Source: Planctomycetota bacterium (lineage in GTDB: Bacteria > Planctomycetota > UBA1135). Taken from it: a stretch of 64,000 nt of DNA. Position numbers and translations under genes: made by a program. This document shows positions 17,902 to 26,913 of the stretch, in pieces (within the stretch, counting starts at the first letter, position 1; the number at the start of each line of letters is the position of its first letter). The stretch is taken from the NCBI GenBank assembly GCA_002705055.1, contig PAHY01000021.1, positions 1 to 64,000 on the forward strand, given 5' to 3'. The notes beneath the pieces are model-generated. The model worked only from the letters and a program-made list of their open reading frames with translations. It searched no databases and had not been told where the DNA came from.

Positions 17902-18204
17902 CTCGCGCCGCGCGACCGCCGGTGATTCCAAATTCCTAGGCGGAATTCTGGCACACCCGAGGGCCCGGAAGCGTTCCCAAGATGTGGCTCACGCCCGGCC
18001 CCCACAGGTCGATAGAATCTCACGCGTCGGCTGCCGACACCCCGTCGCAATGCCCCCTGCGCGTTCCTGTTTGAGGCCAGCCGATCCGACCGAAATGCCG
18101 CAGGCATCAGCGTTTCCTGCCGAAGAAAGACTCAAGAGCTTGGCTCTCTCGGTCGAAAGATTTCTGCCGTCCCGCTTGCGGTGATCGGGCGTGCTCCGTC
18201 AACG
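17902..18204 (+). promoter_or_regulatory. leader and promoter region of the exopolysaccharide locus
   Basis: These 303 bases contain no convincing gene. AATTCC (17931-17936) and GGAATT (17942-17947) form a small palindrome with a 5-base loop that may end the upstream transcript. TAGAAT (18013-18018) is the best -10 and would give a leader of roughly 180 bases before the ATPase gene. No -35, JUMPstart or sigma-54 site was found. Confidence 0.45.
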
Positions 18205-18900
18205 ATGAACGACCCTGAATACGACATCCTCTCCGCGCCGACGCGAGTCGGGCGCCTCGAGGACTTGCCCGGGGCAGCTCAACGGGACGAGTTCCTGCGC
18301 CTGCTTCCCAAGCTGCGTGACATCGCCAACCGCGACCGCAACTTCGCGGTGGCCTTTGCCAGCTCGATCCCCGGCGAGGGAACGACCACCGTCGCCGCCC
18401 AGTTCGCGATCGCCGCAGCTCAGTCCGGGGCCAATGATCGCGTCGCCCTGGTCGACGGCCACCTCGACAACCCGGCGCTCCACGAGCTGCTCGGCGTCGA
18501 CGCAAACCCCGGAGTCTTCGAGGTCTGCAACGAAGGCGTGCCGATCCGGCAGGCCATCCAGGGAACCGAACTCGAGAACCTCGACCTGCTCAGCGCCGGT
18601 CAGGTCAGCTCGGGCAGCGGCTACCTCAACACGCTGCGCTTCCGCGAGGTCATCGCCGAGCTCTCGCGCGAGTACGGCCTGGTCGTCATCGACTGCCCGC
18701 CGCTCGCGTCCGGGCACGGCTCGACCCACCTCCCGGAAGAAGAGGCCATGACCGTCCTGGTCGTCGAGGCCAGCAGCACCAACCGCGAAGTCATCGAAGG
18801 CGCTCGCCATGAGCTGCGCCTGATGGGTGCGCGCACGGTCGGCGTGGTTCTCAACAAGCGCCGCTTCTTCGTCCCGAGCTTCGTCTACCGCCGTCTGTGA
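18205..18900 (+). CDS. CpsD/CapB-like ATPase with altered Walker A motif
   Basis: 231 residues of the MinD/BY-kinase fold that normally phosphorylates itself on tyrosines and drives polysaccharide export together with a Wzz-like partner. Walker A should read PGEGKTT, but here it is SSIPGEGTTTVAA, with the key lysine replaced by threonine. The second Asp motif is VALVDGHLDNP and Walker B is LVVIDCPPL. There is no tyrosine cluster at the C-terminus (ends SFVYRRL). So it may be a nucleotide-binding or regulatory relic and not an active kinase. A GTG at 18181 in frame is an alternative start; ATG 18205 is preferred. It heads the export genes: wza-like follows after 2 bases, then the Wzz/GumC protein. 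Confidence 0.82.
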   Translation: MNDPEYDILSAPTRVGRLEDLPGAAQRDEFLRLLPKLRDIANRDRNFAVAFASSIPGEGTTTVAAQFAIAAAQSGANDRVALVDGHLDNPALHELLGVDANPGVFEVCNEGVPIRQAIQGTELENLDLLSAGQVSSGSGYLNTLRFREVIAELSREYGLVVIDCPPLASGHGSTHLPEEEAMTVLVVEASSTNREVIEGARHELRLMGARTVGVVLNKRRFFVPSFVYRRL

Positions 18901-18902
18901 TC

Positions 18903-19949
18903 ATGCGCGAAGCCGTCCTGAAACTGCTGCTGCTCACGTTGGCGCTTCTGCCGTCGTGCTCGAGCATTTTCCCGCACGACCGCGCGGGGGAGCCGGACTA
19001 CATCACCGCCGTCCGCCCCACCTCGCCGGACATGATCGATCCGGACCGCCCCTTCGAGGAGTCGCGCTATCTGCCGCGCTACTCGCTCAACTCGGGTGAC
19101 CGGGTGCAGGTCGCCTTTGACGTGCGCGCGATTGAATCGGACGAGGACTACGTCATCGAGCCGGGTGACGTGATCGAGATCAAGGTGCTGTTCCACACCG
19201 AAGTGGACGGCGTCTACAACGTCCGCCCGGACGGCAAGATCTCGCTGCCCTACAAGAGCGACTTCCGTATCGCCGGCCTGACCCCGCTCGAGGCCTCCGC
19301 GGAGCTCGCGGCGCTCTACAGCGACATCTTCCGCAACCCCTCGGTGTCGATTCAGCTGAAGGACACCGGGCAGCGGATCGACAACCTGCGCCAGATCTTC
19401 AACTTCGGCAACCAGGGCCAGACCCAGACTTACCAGCTCGGTCCCGACGGCTTCGTCAACCTGCCGGTGGTCGGCGAGTTCCGCGCCGCGGGCCTGACGG
19501 TCGCGCAGCTCGAGAGCATCGTCAACAGCTCGTACGCCCGCATGGCGCCCGAGGTCAACTGCAACATCACCCTGACGGACACCGCCGGATACGGCATCTT
19601 TGTCATGGGCGAGGTCGAGGAGCCGGGTCGCCTGACGATCACCGGCCCCACCACGGCGGCGCGCGCGCTGGCGCTGGCCGGCGGTCACCGCCTGGCCGAA
19701 GCGGACCTCTCGAAGTGCATCCTGCTGTCGCTGGACGTCGTCTCCGGCGAGGCCACCGCCCAATACGTCGACCTCGAGGCAGTGCTGAAGCGCGGGGACA
19801 TCTCCCGCGACGCCTTCCTCGGGCCCAATGACGTGCTCGTTGTTCCGTCCAAGCGCATCGTCGAGATGGACCGCTGGGTGGATCAGTACATCGCCAAGCT
19901 CCTGCTGTTCCGCGGGGTCGGTGGCAACGTCTCGTACCGTCTGAACTAG
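18903..19949 (+). CDS. polysaccharide export lipoprotein, Wza-like
   Basis: Outer-membrane polysaccharide exporter of 348 residues. The signal peptide ends in the lipobox LLPSC. The polysaccharide export domain begins at YVIEPGDVIEIKVLFHTEVDGVYNVRPDGKISLPY, a classic signature, followed by SLBB-type repeats (YQLGPDGFVNLPVVGEF and IFVMGEVEEPGRLTI). In the family, octamers form the channel that takes polymer across the outer membrane and contact the Wzz/Wzc protein below. ATG 18903 is preferred; a GTG at 18897 is possible. The next gene starts after 11 bases with a strong ribosome-binding site. Confidence 0.92.
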   Translation: MREAVLKLLLLTLALLPSCSSIFPHDRAGEPDYITAVRPTSPDMIDPDRPFEESRYLPRYSLNSGDRVQVAFDVRAIESDEDYVIEPGDVIEIKVLFHTEVDGVYNVRPDGKISLPYKSDFRIAGLTPLEASAELAALYSDIFRNPSVSIQLKDTGQRIDNLRQIFNFGNQGQTQTYQLGPDGFVNLPVVGEFRAAGLTVAQLESIVNSSYARMAPEVNCNITLTDTAGYGIFVMGEVEEPGRLTITGPTTAARALALAGGHRLAEADLSKCILLSLDVVSGEATAQYVDLEAVLKRGDISRDAFLGPNDVLVVPSKRIVEMDRWVDQYIAKLLLFRGVGGNVSYRLN

Positions 19950-19954
19950 GAGGG
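19948..19954 (+). promoter_or_regulatory. strong Shine-Dalgarno for the Wzz/GumC gene
   Basis: AGGAGGG overlaps the upstream stop codon and sits six bases before GTG 19961. It supports this non-ATG start. Confidence 0.7.
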
Positions 19955-19960
19955 AATGCA

Positions 19961-21466
19961 GTGAGCGACAAGTTCATCGACCCTCGCTCGGGAAGCGAGC
20001 ACGGCACAGGCGAACGGCTGTTCCGCTCCGAATCGGCGCGCGACCTGTTCACGACGCTGTACAAGCGCCGCGGCCTCTACTGGACGGTCCTGATCGTCTT
20101 CGCCGCGGCCTTCTACTTCTTCGCGATGCGGCTGCCCGAGAAGTACACCGCCACCGCGCGGGTGCGTTTCGATTCCCGCCTCGAACGCGAAGTCACCCAG
20201 GATCCCGACAACCCGGAGCGCTTCCGCTATCGGATGATGACCGCCCCGGACGTGGCGGCCGAGATCCAGCTGTTCCAGGCGCGCGAAGTCCGCGCCAAGG
20301 TCGCCGAGAACCCGGAAGTCTTCCAAGAGCGCCCCTACCGCAACATGCCGGAATGGGACTCGCGCTCGGACGAGGAGAAGCAGGCGGCCTGGATGCGTTA
20401 TCTGTTCGGCGGCTTCAGCGCCGAAGGCATCCCGAACACCAACCTGGTCGTCCTCAAGTTCGAGGATTGGTCCGCGCAGCGCGCCGCGCTGCTCGCCAAT
20501 CTGCTGGGCGAGGCCTACGTGGATCACCGGACCCAGCCCTCGGATGGCCAGCAGAAGAAGATCGACGCGCTCACCATCGGGCGTGACGAAGCTCGCGAGG
20601 CTTTCCAAAAGGCGATCACCGAGCTCGATCAGTTCCGGCGCGACAACAAGCTGAACAGCAACTCCGCCAGCGACGAGGTCAGCAAGCTGCAGGAGTCGCG
20701 CGGCACTCTGGCTGTGCGCCTCGCCGAATCGCAGAGCGCCCTGGCTGGCATGCTGGCGCGCTTCAACTCGGTGTCGGCGGTCGACTCCGAGCGTCAGGAT
20801 CTGATCAAGGCGCTGCCTGAAATCAGCTCCAATGACCTGATCAAGAACCTCGAGGAGGAGATCCGCATCGCGCGCGCTCGCTACAACCGCGAGATGCTGC
20901 GCAGCACCGAGGAGCACGATCCGGCCAAGCTGATGAAGCAAGAGCTGGACGACGCGCACACGCGTCACAACGACGCCGTGCAGGCCGCCTTCGAGGGCCT
21001 CCTCTATCAGCTGCAGACCGGCATCGACGAGAAGTCGGCCGAGGTCGAGGCCTTCCGCCAGCAGCTCGCCGCCACCGACGCCGAGATCGCTCGCCTCGCC
21101 GATGTGCAGCCGCAGCTCGACCAGTTCGTGGTCGACTACGACGCCAAGCGCGAGGCCTATCAGCTCGCCCAGAAGCGCCTCAGCGCCGCCGAGGCTTCGG
21201 GCGCCCAACTTCCCGAGGTGCAGGTCTCGCTGGCTGGCCGCGCTGCGGTCCCCAACGACCGCTCGATGCCGCCGCCGGTCTGGCTGATTTCGGTGCTGGC
21301 GGTCGCGCTGGGTCTGTTCCTCGCGCTGACGACCGTCTTCGTCGCAGGTTATCTCGACCGCACGCTCGACACCCCGGGCGAAGCGGAACGCGAACTGGGC
21401 CTGCCGGTGCTTGCCACCATCCAAAATGAGCGAGGCTTCCAACGCAAGCGCCGCAAGCGGCGCTGA
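19961..21466 (+). CDS. chain-length determinant protein, Wzz/GumC type
   Basis: 501 residues. A first membrane helix (LYWTVLIVFAAAFYFFAM, about residues 38-55) is followed by a long periplasmic part with heptad-rich helices (residues about 190-400), and a second helix near the C-terminus (WLISVLAVALGLFLALTTVFVAG). This is the polysaccharide co-polymerase layout that sets polymer length. After the second helix there are only about 40 residues, LDTPGEAERELGLPVLATIQ and then a Lys/Arg-rich tail. It therefore has no kinase domain of its own and probably works with the separate ATPase at 18205. It overlaps the flippase gene by 41 bases. Confidence 0.88.
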   Translation: MSDKFIDPRSGSEHGTGERLFRSESARDLFTTLYKRRGLYWTVLIVFAAAFYFFAMRLPEKYTATARVRFDSRLEREVTQDPDNPERFRYRMMTAPDVAAEIQLFQAREVRAKVAENPEVFQERPYRNMPEWDSRSDEEKQAAWMRYLFGGFSAEGIPNTNLVVLKFEDWSAQRAALLANLLGEAYVDHRTQPSDGQQKKIDALTIGRDEAREAFQKAITELDQFRRDNKLNSNSASDEVSKLQESRGTLAVRLAESQSALAGMLARFNSVSAVDSERQDLIKALPEISSNDLIKNLEEEIRIARARYNREMLRSTEEHDPAKLMKQELDDAHTRHNDAVQAAFEGLLYQLQTGIDEKSAEVEAFRQQLAATDAEIARLADVQPQLDQFVVDYDAKREAYQLAQKRLSAAEASGAQLPEVQVSLAGRAAVPNDRSMPPPVWLISVLAVALGLFLALTTVFVAGYLDRTLDTPGEAERELGLPVLATIQNERGFQRKRRKRR

Positions 21467-23024
21467 GCCCCGCCGAGACGAGCACGTCCAAGTCGCGAAG
21501 GGGGCAGGACTCACCGGCGTCGGCGCGGTGCTGGAGGGTCTGCTGCGCTACGTGTCGATGCTGCTGGTCACGAGCCAGTACGGCAAGTCGGCCTACGGCG
21601 TGTTCGGCTTCGTGATGACCATCAACGAGCTGGGTCAGCGCGTATCCTCGGCCGGCCTACACGATGGGGTCATGCGTCAGGTCGCGGTGCACAACGCGAG
21701 CGGCGAGATGGCGCAAGTCCGAGGCGCGATCCGCTTCGCCGCCAAGCTGATCCTGGGCATCGGCCTGCTTTACGGCGTCGGCCTGTGGCTGCTCGCCGAG
21801 CCGGTGGCCGACCGCCTACCCGCAGAAGAAGCCGGCGACGTGCCGCGCGACATCGTCGTGCAGGTGATCAAGATCTCCTGCTTCGCGCTGCCGACCACCG
21901 CGCTGCTGATGCTGATGGGCCGCACGCTGCGCGCGCTGAAGCAAGTCGGCTCGCAGGTCATCGTGCGCTCCTTCGTGCAGCCGCTCAGCCGCGTCGCGCT
22001 GATCGGCGTCTTCCTGCTGCTGCTCGGCCCCGAAAACCTGTCCGGCCTCGCCTGGGCGATCGTGCTGTCGGCCGGCGGCTCGTGCGCACTGGGCTGCTTC
22101 TACGTGCACCGCTCGACGCGCTGGCTCGACCCGAAAGAGCATGGCGAGCTCGATAAGCGTGAGTTCATGAACTACGCGCTGCCGCTGATCGGCGTCGACA
22201 TCGTCGTCTTCTTCTCGCTGACGGCGGACGTCTTCCTGCTTGCCTGGCTCGACAAAGACCAGGGCGCGATGGGCAGCTACCAGGCGGTCATTCGCCTGCT
22301 GCCGATCCTGAGCATCCCGCTGTTCCTGTTCAGCTCGCTGCTGACGCCGCTCTCGGCCCAGCTCTACGGCGAGGGCCGGATGGACGACCTGCGGCAGCTC
22401 TACCGCACTTCGGTGCGCTGGATCTTCGCCGTCAGCCTGCCCTTCGCGATCATCGGCTTCCTGTGGGCGGAGCCGATCCTCGGCCACCTCGGCGAAGGCT
22501 TCGAAGACGGCGCGCCGGCCTTCATGCTGATGGCCGCCACCCTGATCATCAACGGCTTCGCCAACCCTGCCGGCTACGCGGTGACCATGGCCGGTCACAG
22601 TCGCCTGACCCTGATGAACGCGGTGATCTGTCTGATCGTGGTCGCCGGCTTGGGCTACTGGCTGATCCCGATTTACGGCATCCTCGGCGCTGCGATGGCG
22701 CGCGCCGGCGCGCTGCTCGCCAACTGTGCGCTGACTCTCACCCAGGGCTGGCTCATCCTTGGCCTCAATCCGCTGCACGGCGCGCTGTTCAAGCCCCTGC
22801 TCGCCGGCGGTCTGGGCGGGCTCGCGGTCTGGGGGTTGGCCCAGGCCGGCCTGCTGGGCGCCTCGCTGGGCGCGGCCGTGCTCGCCGGCATGGTCCTCAC
22901 GGCGATTTATGCCGTGCTCCTTGGCCTGTTCGGGCTCGACCAGCAGGATAAGGACGTCCTGCTCGCCGGCAGCAAGCCGCTGCACGGCCTGTTGCGCAAA
23001 CTCGGAGTCCGGCTCGGCCGATAA
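21426..23024 (+). CDS. polysaccharide flippase, Wzx/MATE-like
   Basis: 532 residues with about 12-14 predicted membrane helices, typical of the polysaccharide transporter branch of the MOP superfamily. The start AGLTGVGAVLEGLLRYVSMLLVTSQYG and the later GYAVTMAGHSRLTLMNAVICLIVVAGLGYWLIPIYGILGAA are characteristic of flippases that move lipid-linked repeat units across the inner membrane. The N-terminus before helix 1 is hydrophilic and Ser/Ala-rich. ATG 21426 is chosen; a GTG at 21411 is also in frame. Its position between the Wzz-like protein and the polymerase supports the call. Confidence 0.88.
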   Translation: MSEASNASAASGAEPRRDEHVQVAKGAGLTGVGAVLEGLLRYVSMLLVTSQYGKSAYGVFGFVMTINELGQRVSSAGLHDGVMRQVAVHNASGEMAQVRGAIRFAAKLILGIGLLYGVGLWLLAEPVADRLPAEEAGDVPRDIVVQVIKISCFALPTTALLMLMGRTLRALKQVGSQVIVRSFVQPLSRVALIGVFLLLLGPENLSGLAWAIVLSAGGSCALGCFYVHRSTRWLDPKEHGELDKREFMNYALPLIGVDIVVFFSLTADVFLLAWLDKDQGAMGSYQAVIRLLPILSIPLFLFSSLLTPLSAQLYGEGRMDDLRQLYRTSVRWIFAVSLPFAIIGFLWAEPILGHLGEGFEDGAPAFMLMAATLIINGFANPAGYAVTMAGHSRLTLMNAVICLIVVAGLGYWLIPIYGILGAAMARAGALLANCALTLTQGWLILGLNPLHGALFKPLLAGGLGGLAVWGLAQAGLLGASLGAAVLAGMVLTAIYAVLLGLFGLDQQDKDVLLAGSKPLHGLLRKLGVRLGR

Positions 23025-23030
23025 ATCAGG

Positions 23031-24503
23031 ATGGCCTCCCTTCCTCGCAGCCTCTCGCGCCTCGCGCTGACCGTCATCCTGGCGGTCGCGATGGCCGGGG
23101 CTGCGCTGGGTCTGATCCTGGCCGGCAAGGCGGCGGTGCTCGCCGTGCTCGTCCTGCTCATGGGTCTGATCGGCCTGTCGCTGGTTCGCGACCTCGAGTA
23201 CGTCGCCTTCCTAGCCGTCGCCGCGACGATCCCGATCCGCCTCAACATGCGGCTGACGGATCCGATCATCGCCGGGCGCGCCAACTCGGCGAGCGGCTTC
23301 GTGATCAGCCTGACCGACTGCCTGGTGATCGTGCTGCTGATCGCCTGGTCGCGCCGGGTCCTGTTCTTCGACCAGCCCATCCGCTGGATGCCGAAGCTCA
23401 CGGTCCCGATGGCGCTGCTGTCGATCTGGGTCATCCACGCCGCGACCGCCAGCATCGAAGACCCGGTCTCGGCCTGGCACATGGTGCTGCGCTACTTCGA
23501 AGGCTGCGCCCTGCTGCTCTATCTGATCAACAACATTCGCCCGGTGCGCGAGTACGTCGCGCACGCGCTGACCGTCAGCGGCGTGCTCCTGTTCGAGGTT
23601 CTGCTCGGCCTCGGCCAGGGCGCCACCGGCGGCTTCAACTTCGGCATGGAAGTGCTGGGCGCCCCGGTCAAGCGTTCGGTTGAACGCGTGGGCTCGCGGA
23701 TCACCGGCACCATCCCCACCCCCAACGGCTACGCCTCGATCCTGTCGATCTTCGTGATGTACCCGCTGGCGATGCTGTTCTCGCGGGTGCGCCTGAACAA
23801 GATGATGCTCGGCGGACTCGTGATTCTCACCGGCTTCGCGCTGCTCGGCACCAAGTCGCGCGGCGTCTGGCTGTCGAGCACGATCGTCTTCGGCTACTTC
23901 ATCTTCGCGCTGATGCGCACGCGCTTCTCGGTGACGCGCTCCAGCTTCGGCGTGCTGTGGATCGCCATCGTGCTGGGCGGCTTGGCCTTCGCCACGCCCG
24001 GCGTCATCGACCGCCTGTTCGCCGAGGACTACGGCTCGGCGGAAGCGCGCACCTACATGAACCAGATCGCTTTCAACATGATGGAAGCGCGGCCCTGGTT
24101 CGGCTTCGGCTGGGACAACTACACGCTGTTCTTCAACGCCTATGACGACACCGACGTCATGCACTCGGAGGCCTTCCCCTTCATCGTGCATAACGGCTTC
24201 GCCAGCATGGCGGTCGAGTACGGCCTCCCGGCGCTGTTCCTGTTCCTGTTCATCTGGCTGACGGTCCTGAAGCGCACGCTGCGCCTCGGCCCGCAAAGCT
24301 GGAGCTTCGTCGGCATGGTCGCATTCATGCTGCCCTGGGGTCTGCTGGCGCGTTTCATTCAGACGCCGCTCTACGTCAACCAGCCGCTGATCTCGATCGA
24401 GATCTATTACCTGATGGGCATGTGCCTGGTCTTCCGCGAGCTCGCCGAGCGGGAGGCCGCCGAGCGCGCCCGAGGCCTGCCCTCCGCGGAGCCGACCCGA
24501 TGA
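23031..24503 (+). CDS. O-antigen ligase/polymerase-like membrane protein (Wzy role)
   Basis: 490 residues with about 11-12 membrane helices. A long loop near residues 330-385 carries PWFGFGWDNYT and HNGFASMAVEYGLPALF, typical of the Wzy_C/O-antigen ligase family, which joins polysaccharide repeat units. The helix ending LLGTKSRGVWLSS is another family mark. In a Wzx/Wzz/Wza setting the simplest role is polymerase of the exopolysaccharide, although O-antigen ligase activity cannot be excluded. The stop overlaps the deacetylase start by 4 bases (ATGA). Confidence 0.87.
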   Translation: MASLPRSLSRLALTVILAVAMAGAALGLILAGKAAVLAVLVLLMGLIGLSLVRDLEYVAFLAVAATIPIRLNMRLTDPIIAGRANSASGFVISLTDCLVIVLLIAWSRRVLFFDQPIRWMPKLTVPMALLSIWVIHAATASIEDPVSAWHMVLRYFEGCALLLYLINNIRPVREYVAHALTVSGVLLFEVLLGLGQGATGGFNFGMEVLGAPVKRSVERVGSRITGTIPTPNGYASILSIFVMYPLAMLFSRVRLNKMMLGGLVILTGFALLGTKSRGVWLSSTIVFGYFIFALMRTRFSVTRSSFGVLWIAIVLGGLAFATPGVIDRLFAEDYGSAEARTYMNQIAFNMMEARPWFGFGWDNYTLFFNAYDDTDVMHSEAFPFIVHNGFASMAVEYGLPALFLFLFIWLTVLKRTLRLGPQSWSFVGMVAFMLPWGLLARFIQTPLYVNQPLISIEIYYLMGMCLVFRELAEREAAERARGLPSAEPTR

Positions 24504-25717
24504 CCGTGCCGGTTCCGGTCATGAGCTGGCACAGCGTCGGCGACCACGGTCTGCCCGGCGACATGCGGCACCTCACGACCTCGCCCGAGGTGCTGGAGGG
24601 CGCGCTGCGCTGGCTGCAGAAGCGCGGCTTCGAGACGGTCACCCAGCAGCAGCTGTTCGATCACCTCGCGCACGGCGCGCCCATCGCTCAGCGCGCGGTC
24701 CTGCTGGCCTTTGACGACGGCTACCTCGACAACTGGGTCTGGGTGCATCCGCTGCTGGCCAAGTACGGCATGCGCGGCGTGATCTACATCACCCGCGACT
24801 TCGTCGAAGCCGGCGACGCGACGCGCCCCACCGCCGAGGCATGCTGGGCGGGCGAGACGCCGCGTCCGCAGCTCCCCGGTCTGGGCTACTGCAATCCGGC
24901 CGAGCTGCGCGCGCTCGCCACCGCGGGCACCCTCGAGCTGGGTTCGCACCTGACCACGCACTCCTGGCTGCCGACCGGCGGCGAGATCCTCGACTTCCAC
25001 CGGCCGGATGCGCGGTGCACCTGGGCTGCGTGGAACGCGGCCGGCGCCGAGAAGCCGCAGTGGCTCAGCTGGACGCAGGAGGACTTCGGGCGGGTGCTGC
25101 CGTGGGGCAGCCCGGTCTACGCCAACGCGCGCAGTCACGCCGAGCCCTGCGTCACGCCCGATCCCACGGTGGCCGCCGCGCTGACGCGCGCCGTCGAGGG
25201 TCCGGCTTTCTTCCAGCGTTCGGACTGGCGCGCCGCGCTGCATCGCGCTGCCCTCGAGGCCGGCTGCGAAGACCGCGACGGCACGCTGCACGCTCCGCTG
25301 ATCGCGCGCGAGTCGCGCGAAGAGTTCGAGGCGCGCTTTGAAGCCGAGTGCCGCGAGTCGCGCGCCTTCCTCGAGGAGATCTCCGGCCAGCCCTGCCCCT
25401 TCATGGCCTGGCCCGGCGGCGTCTACGACGCCCGGCTCCAGGAGCTCGCGCTGCGCCACTACGACGCCACCTTCACGACCGACTTCGGCGTGAACGGGGC
25501 AGGCGACGACCCGCGCCTGATCCGACGCAGCTTCTTCGCCCAGCGCGGCCCCGAACTGATGGGCAAAGCCTGGCCCAGCATTCTGCACTTCGCCGGCCGG
25601 GTCCGCCGGCTGCGTGGCCAGGGTTGGGCGCGGCTGCACACCGGGATCGCCAACCGCGTGCTGAAGCGCGCGGCGGCGCGGGTCGGCGACCATGGCGCTC
25701 AGGAGGGCTACTCATGA
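24500..25717 (+). CDS. polysaccharide deacetylase family protein (NodB homology)
   Basis: 405 residues. The NodB domain has motif 1 LLAFDDGYLDNW (catalytic base and metal Asp) near residue 75 and motif 2 GSHLTTHSW (metal His pair) near residue 155. After these is a roughly 110-residue insertion rich in Trp and acidic residues, and then MAWPGGVYD and TTDFGVN, which fit motifs 3-5. This class removes N-acetyl groups from polysaccharide amino sugars. No signal peptide is seen, so it may act on lipid-linked precursors at the cytoplasmic face, or use an unusual export route. It is coupled to both neighbours by ATGA overlaps. Confidence 0.88.
   Translation: MTVPVPVMSWHSVGDHGLPGDMRHLTTSPEVLEGALRWLQKRGFETVTQQQLFDHLAHGAPIAQRAVLLAFDDGYLDNWVWVHPLLAKYGMRGVIYITRDFVEAGDATRPTAEACWAGETPRPQLPGLGYCNPAELRALATAGTLELGSHLTTHSWLPTGGEILDFHRPDARCTWAAWNAAGAEKPQWLSWTQEDFGRVLPWGSPVYANARSHAEPCVTPDPTVAAALTRAVEGPAFFQRSDWRAALHRAALEAGCEDRDGTLHAPLIARESREEFEARFEAECRESRAFLEEISGQPCPFMAWPGGVYDARLQELALRHYDATFTTDFGVNGAGDDPRLIRRSFFAQRGPELMGKAWPSILHFAGRVRRLRGQGWARLHTGIANRVLKRAAARVGDHGAQEGYS
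25701..25707 (+). promoter_or_regulatory. strong Shine-Dalgarno for the first GT4 gene
   Basis: AGGAGGG lies six bases before ATG 25714, inside the end of the deacetylase gene. It fixes the start. Confidence 0.7.
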
Positions 25718-26913
25718 TCCTGGCCAGCGAAGAAGCGCGCCCGCTGCGGATCATGCAGGTCATCCCCGACCTGCGGGTCGGCGGCGCCGAACGCGTCGCG
25801 GTCACGCTGTGCAACGGCCTGGCCGAGGCCGGGCACGAGGTGCAGCTGCTCGCGATCCGGGGCGGCGGCCCGCAGGAGGAGCGCCTGCGCACTGACCTCG
25901 GCGTGCAGCTGCGCATCCTCGGCATCCGGCGCGCCTCGGTCACCAAGCCGCTGGCCTTTGTCCGCAGCGTACGCGCCCTGCGCGCGGCCTTCGACGCCGC
26001 GCTGCGCGAGTTTCAGCCCGACATCGTGCAGACGCACATCCCCGAGGACGACCTCCTCGCTTCGGATGCGGTGCGGCGCACCGGCGTGGGCGTGCACGTC
26101 CCGCTGGTGCACTCGCTGCAGTTTCACCTCCATCGCGAGAAGATGGATCTGCGCGGGCGCGCGCGCTTGCGCATGTTCCGCAAGATGCTGGCGCAGACGC
26201 AGACCGTCTGGGCGGTCAGCGGCGCGGTCGCGCGCGCCATCGAAGAGCACGCCGGCTTCCCGGCTGCGCGGGTCCGCGTGCTGCACAACGGCGTGGACCT
26301 GCGCGCCTACGCCGCGCTGCCCGAGCGCGCGCAGGCCAAGCAGGCCCTCGGCTTCGACCCGGCCGCGCCGCTTGTGCTCGGGGTCGGCCGACTGCATCCG
26401 GCCAAGAACTTCCCGCTGCTGGTCCGCGCCTCGCGGGCGGTGCTGCGCGCCCGCCCCGAGACGCGCTTCGCGCTGGTCGGCGAAGGCGAGGAGCGCGCGC
26501 GCATCGAGGCCGAGATCGAGGCCTGCGGCGTGGGCGCGGCCTGGACTCTGCTCGGGCAGCGCTCGGACGTGCCCGACTGCCTCGCCGCTGCCGACATCTT
26601 CGTCCAGCCAAGCGACTGGGAGGGCTTCCCGGTCGCGGTGGTCGAGGCGATGGCCGCGGAACGCGCGGTGATCGCCACCGAGGTCGCCGGCGTCGGCGAA
26701 GTGCTGCAGCACGAACAGAACGGGCTGCTCATCCCCCGCGGCGACGCCGCCGCCCTCGCGGCCTGCCTGCTGCGCCTGCTCGAGGATCCGGCGACGTCCG
26801 CTGCCCTGGCAGCGTCTGCCAGGGAGCTGGCATGGTCGCATTACAATCTCGACGCCTACATCGGCCGCGTCGCCCAGGAGCTACGCGCGGCGCTGGACCC
26901 GGCCCATGTCTGA
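25714..26913 (+). CDS. GT4-family glycosyltransferase
   Basis: 399 residues with the GT-B fold. The N-terminal acceptor half begins IMQVIPDLRVGGAERVAVTLCNGL, with the GGAER glycine loop. The C-terminal donor half has LGVGRLHPAKNF, FALVGEGEERARIEAEI, and the EX7E-type motif in PSDWEGFPVAVVEAMAAERAVI. GT4 enzymes are retaining transferases that use nucleotide sugars at the cytoplasmic side of the inner membrane. The specific sugar cannot be predicted. It overlaps the next GT4 gene by 8 bases. Confidence 0.9.
   Translation: MILASEEARPLRIMQVIPDLRVGGAERVAVTLCNGLAEAGHEVQLLAIRGGGPQEERLRTDLGVQLRILGIRRASVTKPLAFVRSVRALRAAFDAALREFQPDIVQTHIPEDDLLASDAVRRTGVGVHVPLVHSLQFHLHREKMDLRGRARLRMFRKMLAQTQTVWAVSGAVARAIEEHAGFPAARVRVLHNGVDLRAYAALPERAQAKQALGFDPAAPLVLGVGRLHPAKNFPLLVRASRAVLRARPETRFALVGEGEERARIEAEIEACGVGAAWTLLGQRSDVPDCLAAADIFVQPSDWEGFPVAVVEAMAAERAVIATEVAGVGEVLQHEQNGLLIPRGDAAALAACLLRLLEDPATSAALAASARELAWSHYNLDAYIGRVAQELRAALDPAHV

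Noticed and set aside
17949-17965. TGGCAC near 17949 as a sigma-54 promoter.
   Set aside because: The required GC-containing -12 element at the right spacing is absent.
17717-18184. A 155-codon frame across the end of the 16108 gene and the exopolysaccharide leader.
   Set aside because: Mostly overlaps a well-supported gene in another frame and has no recognisable domain.
1-18190. CCGTCACACTTGCGGTGATAGG at position 1 resembles CCGTCCCGCTTGCGGTGATCGG at 18167-18188 (19 of 22 bases).
   Set aside because: Only two copies, one cut by the window edge, in different contexts; not enough to call a repeat or attachment site.
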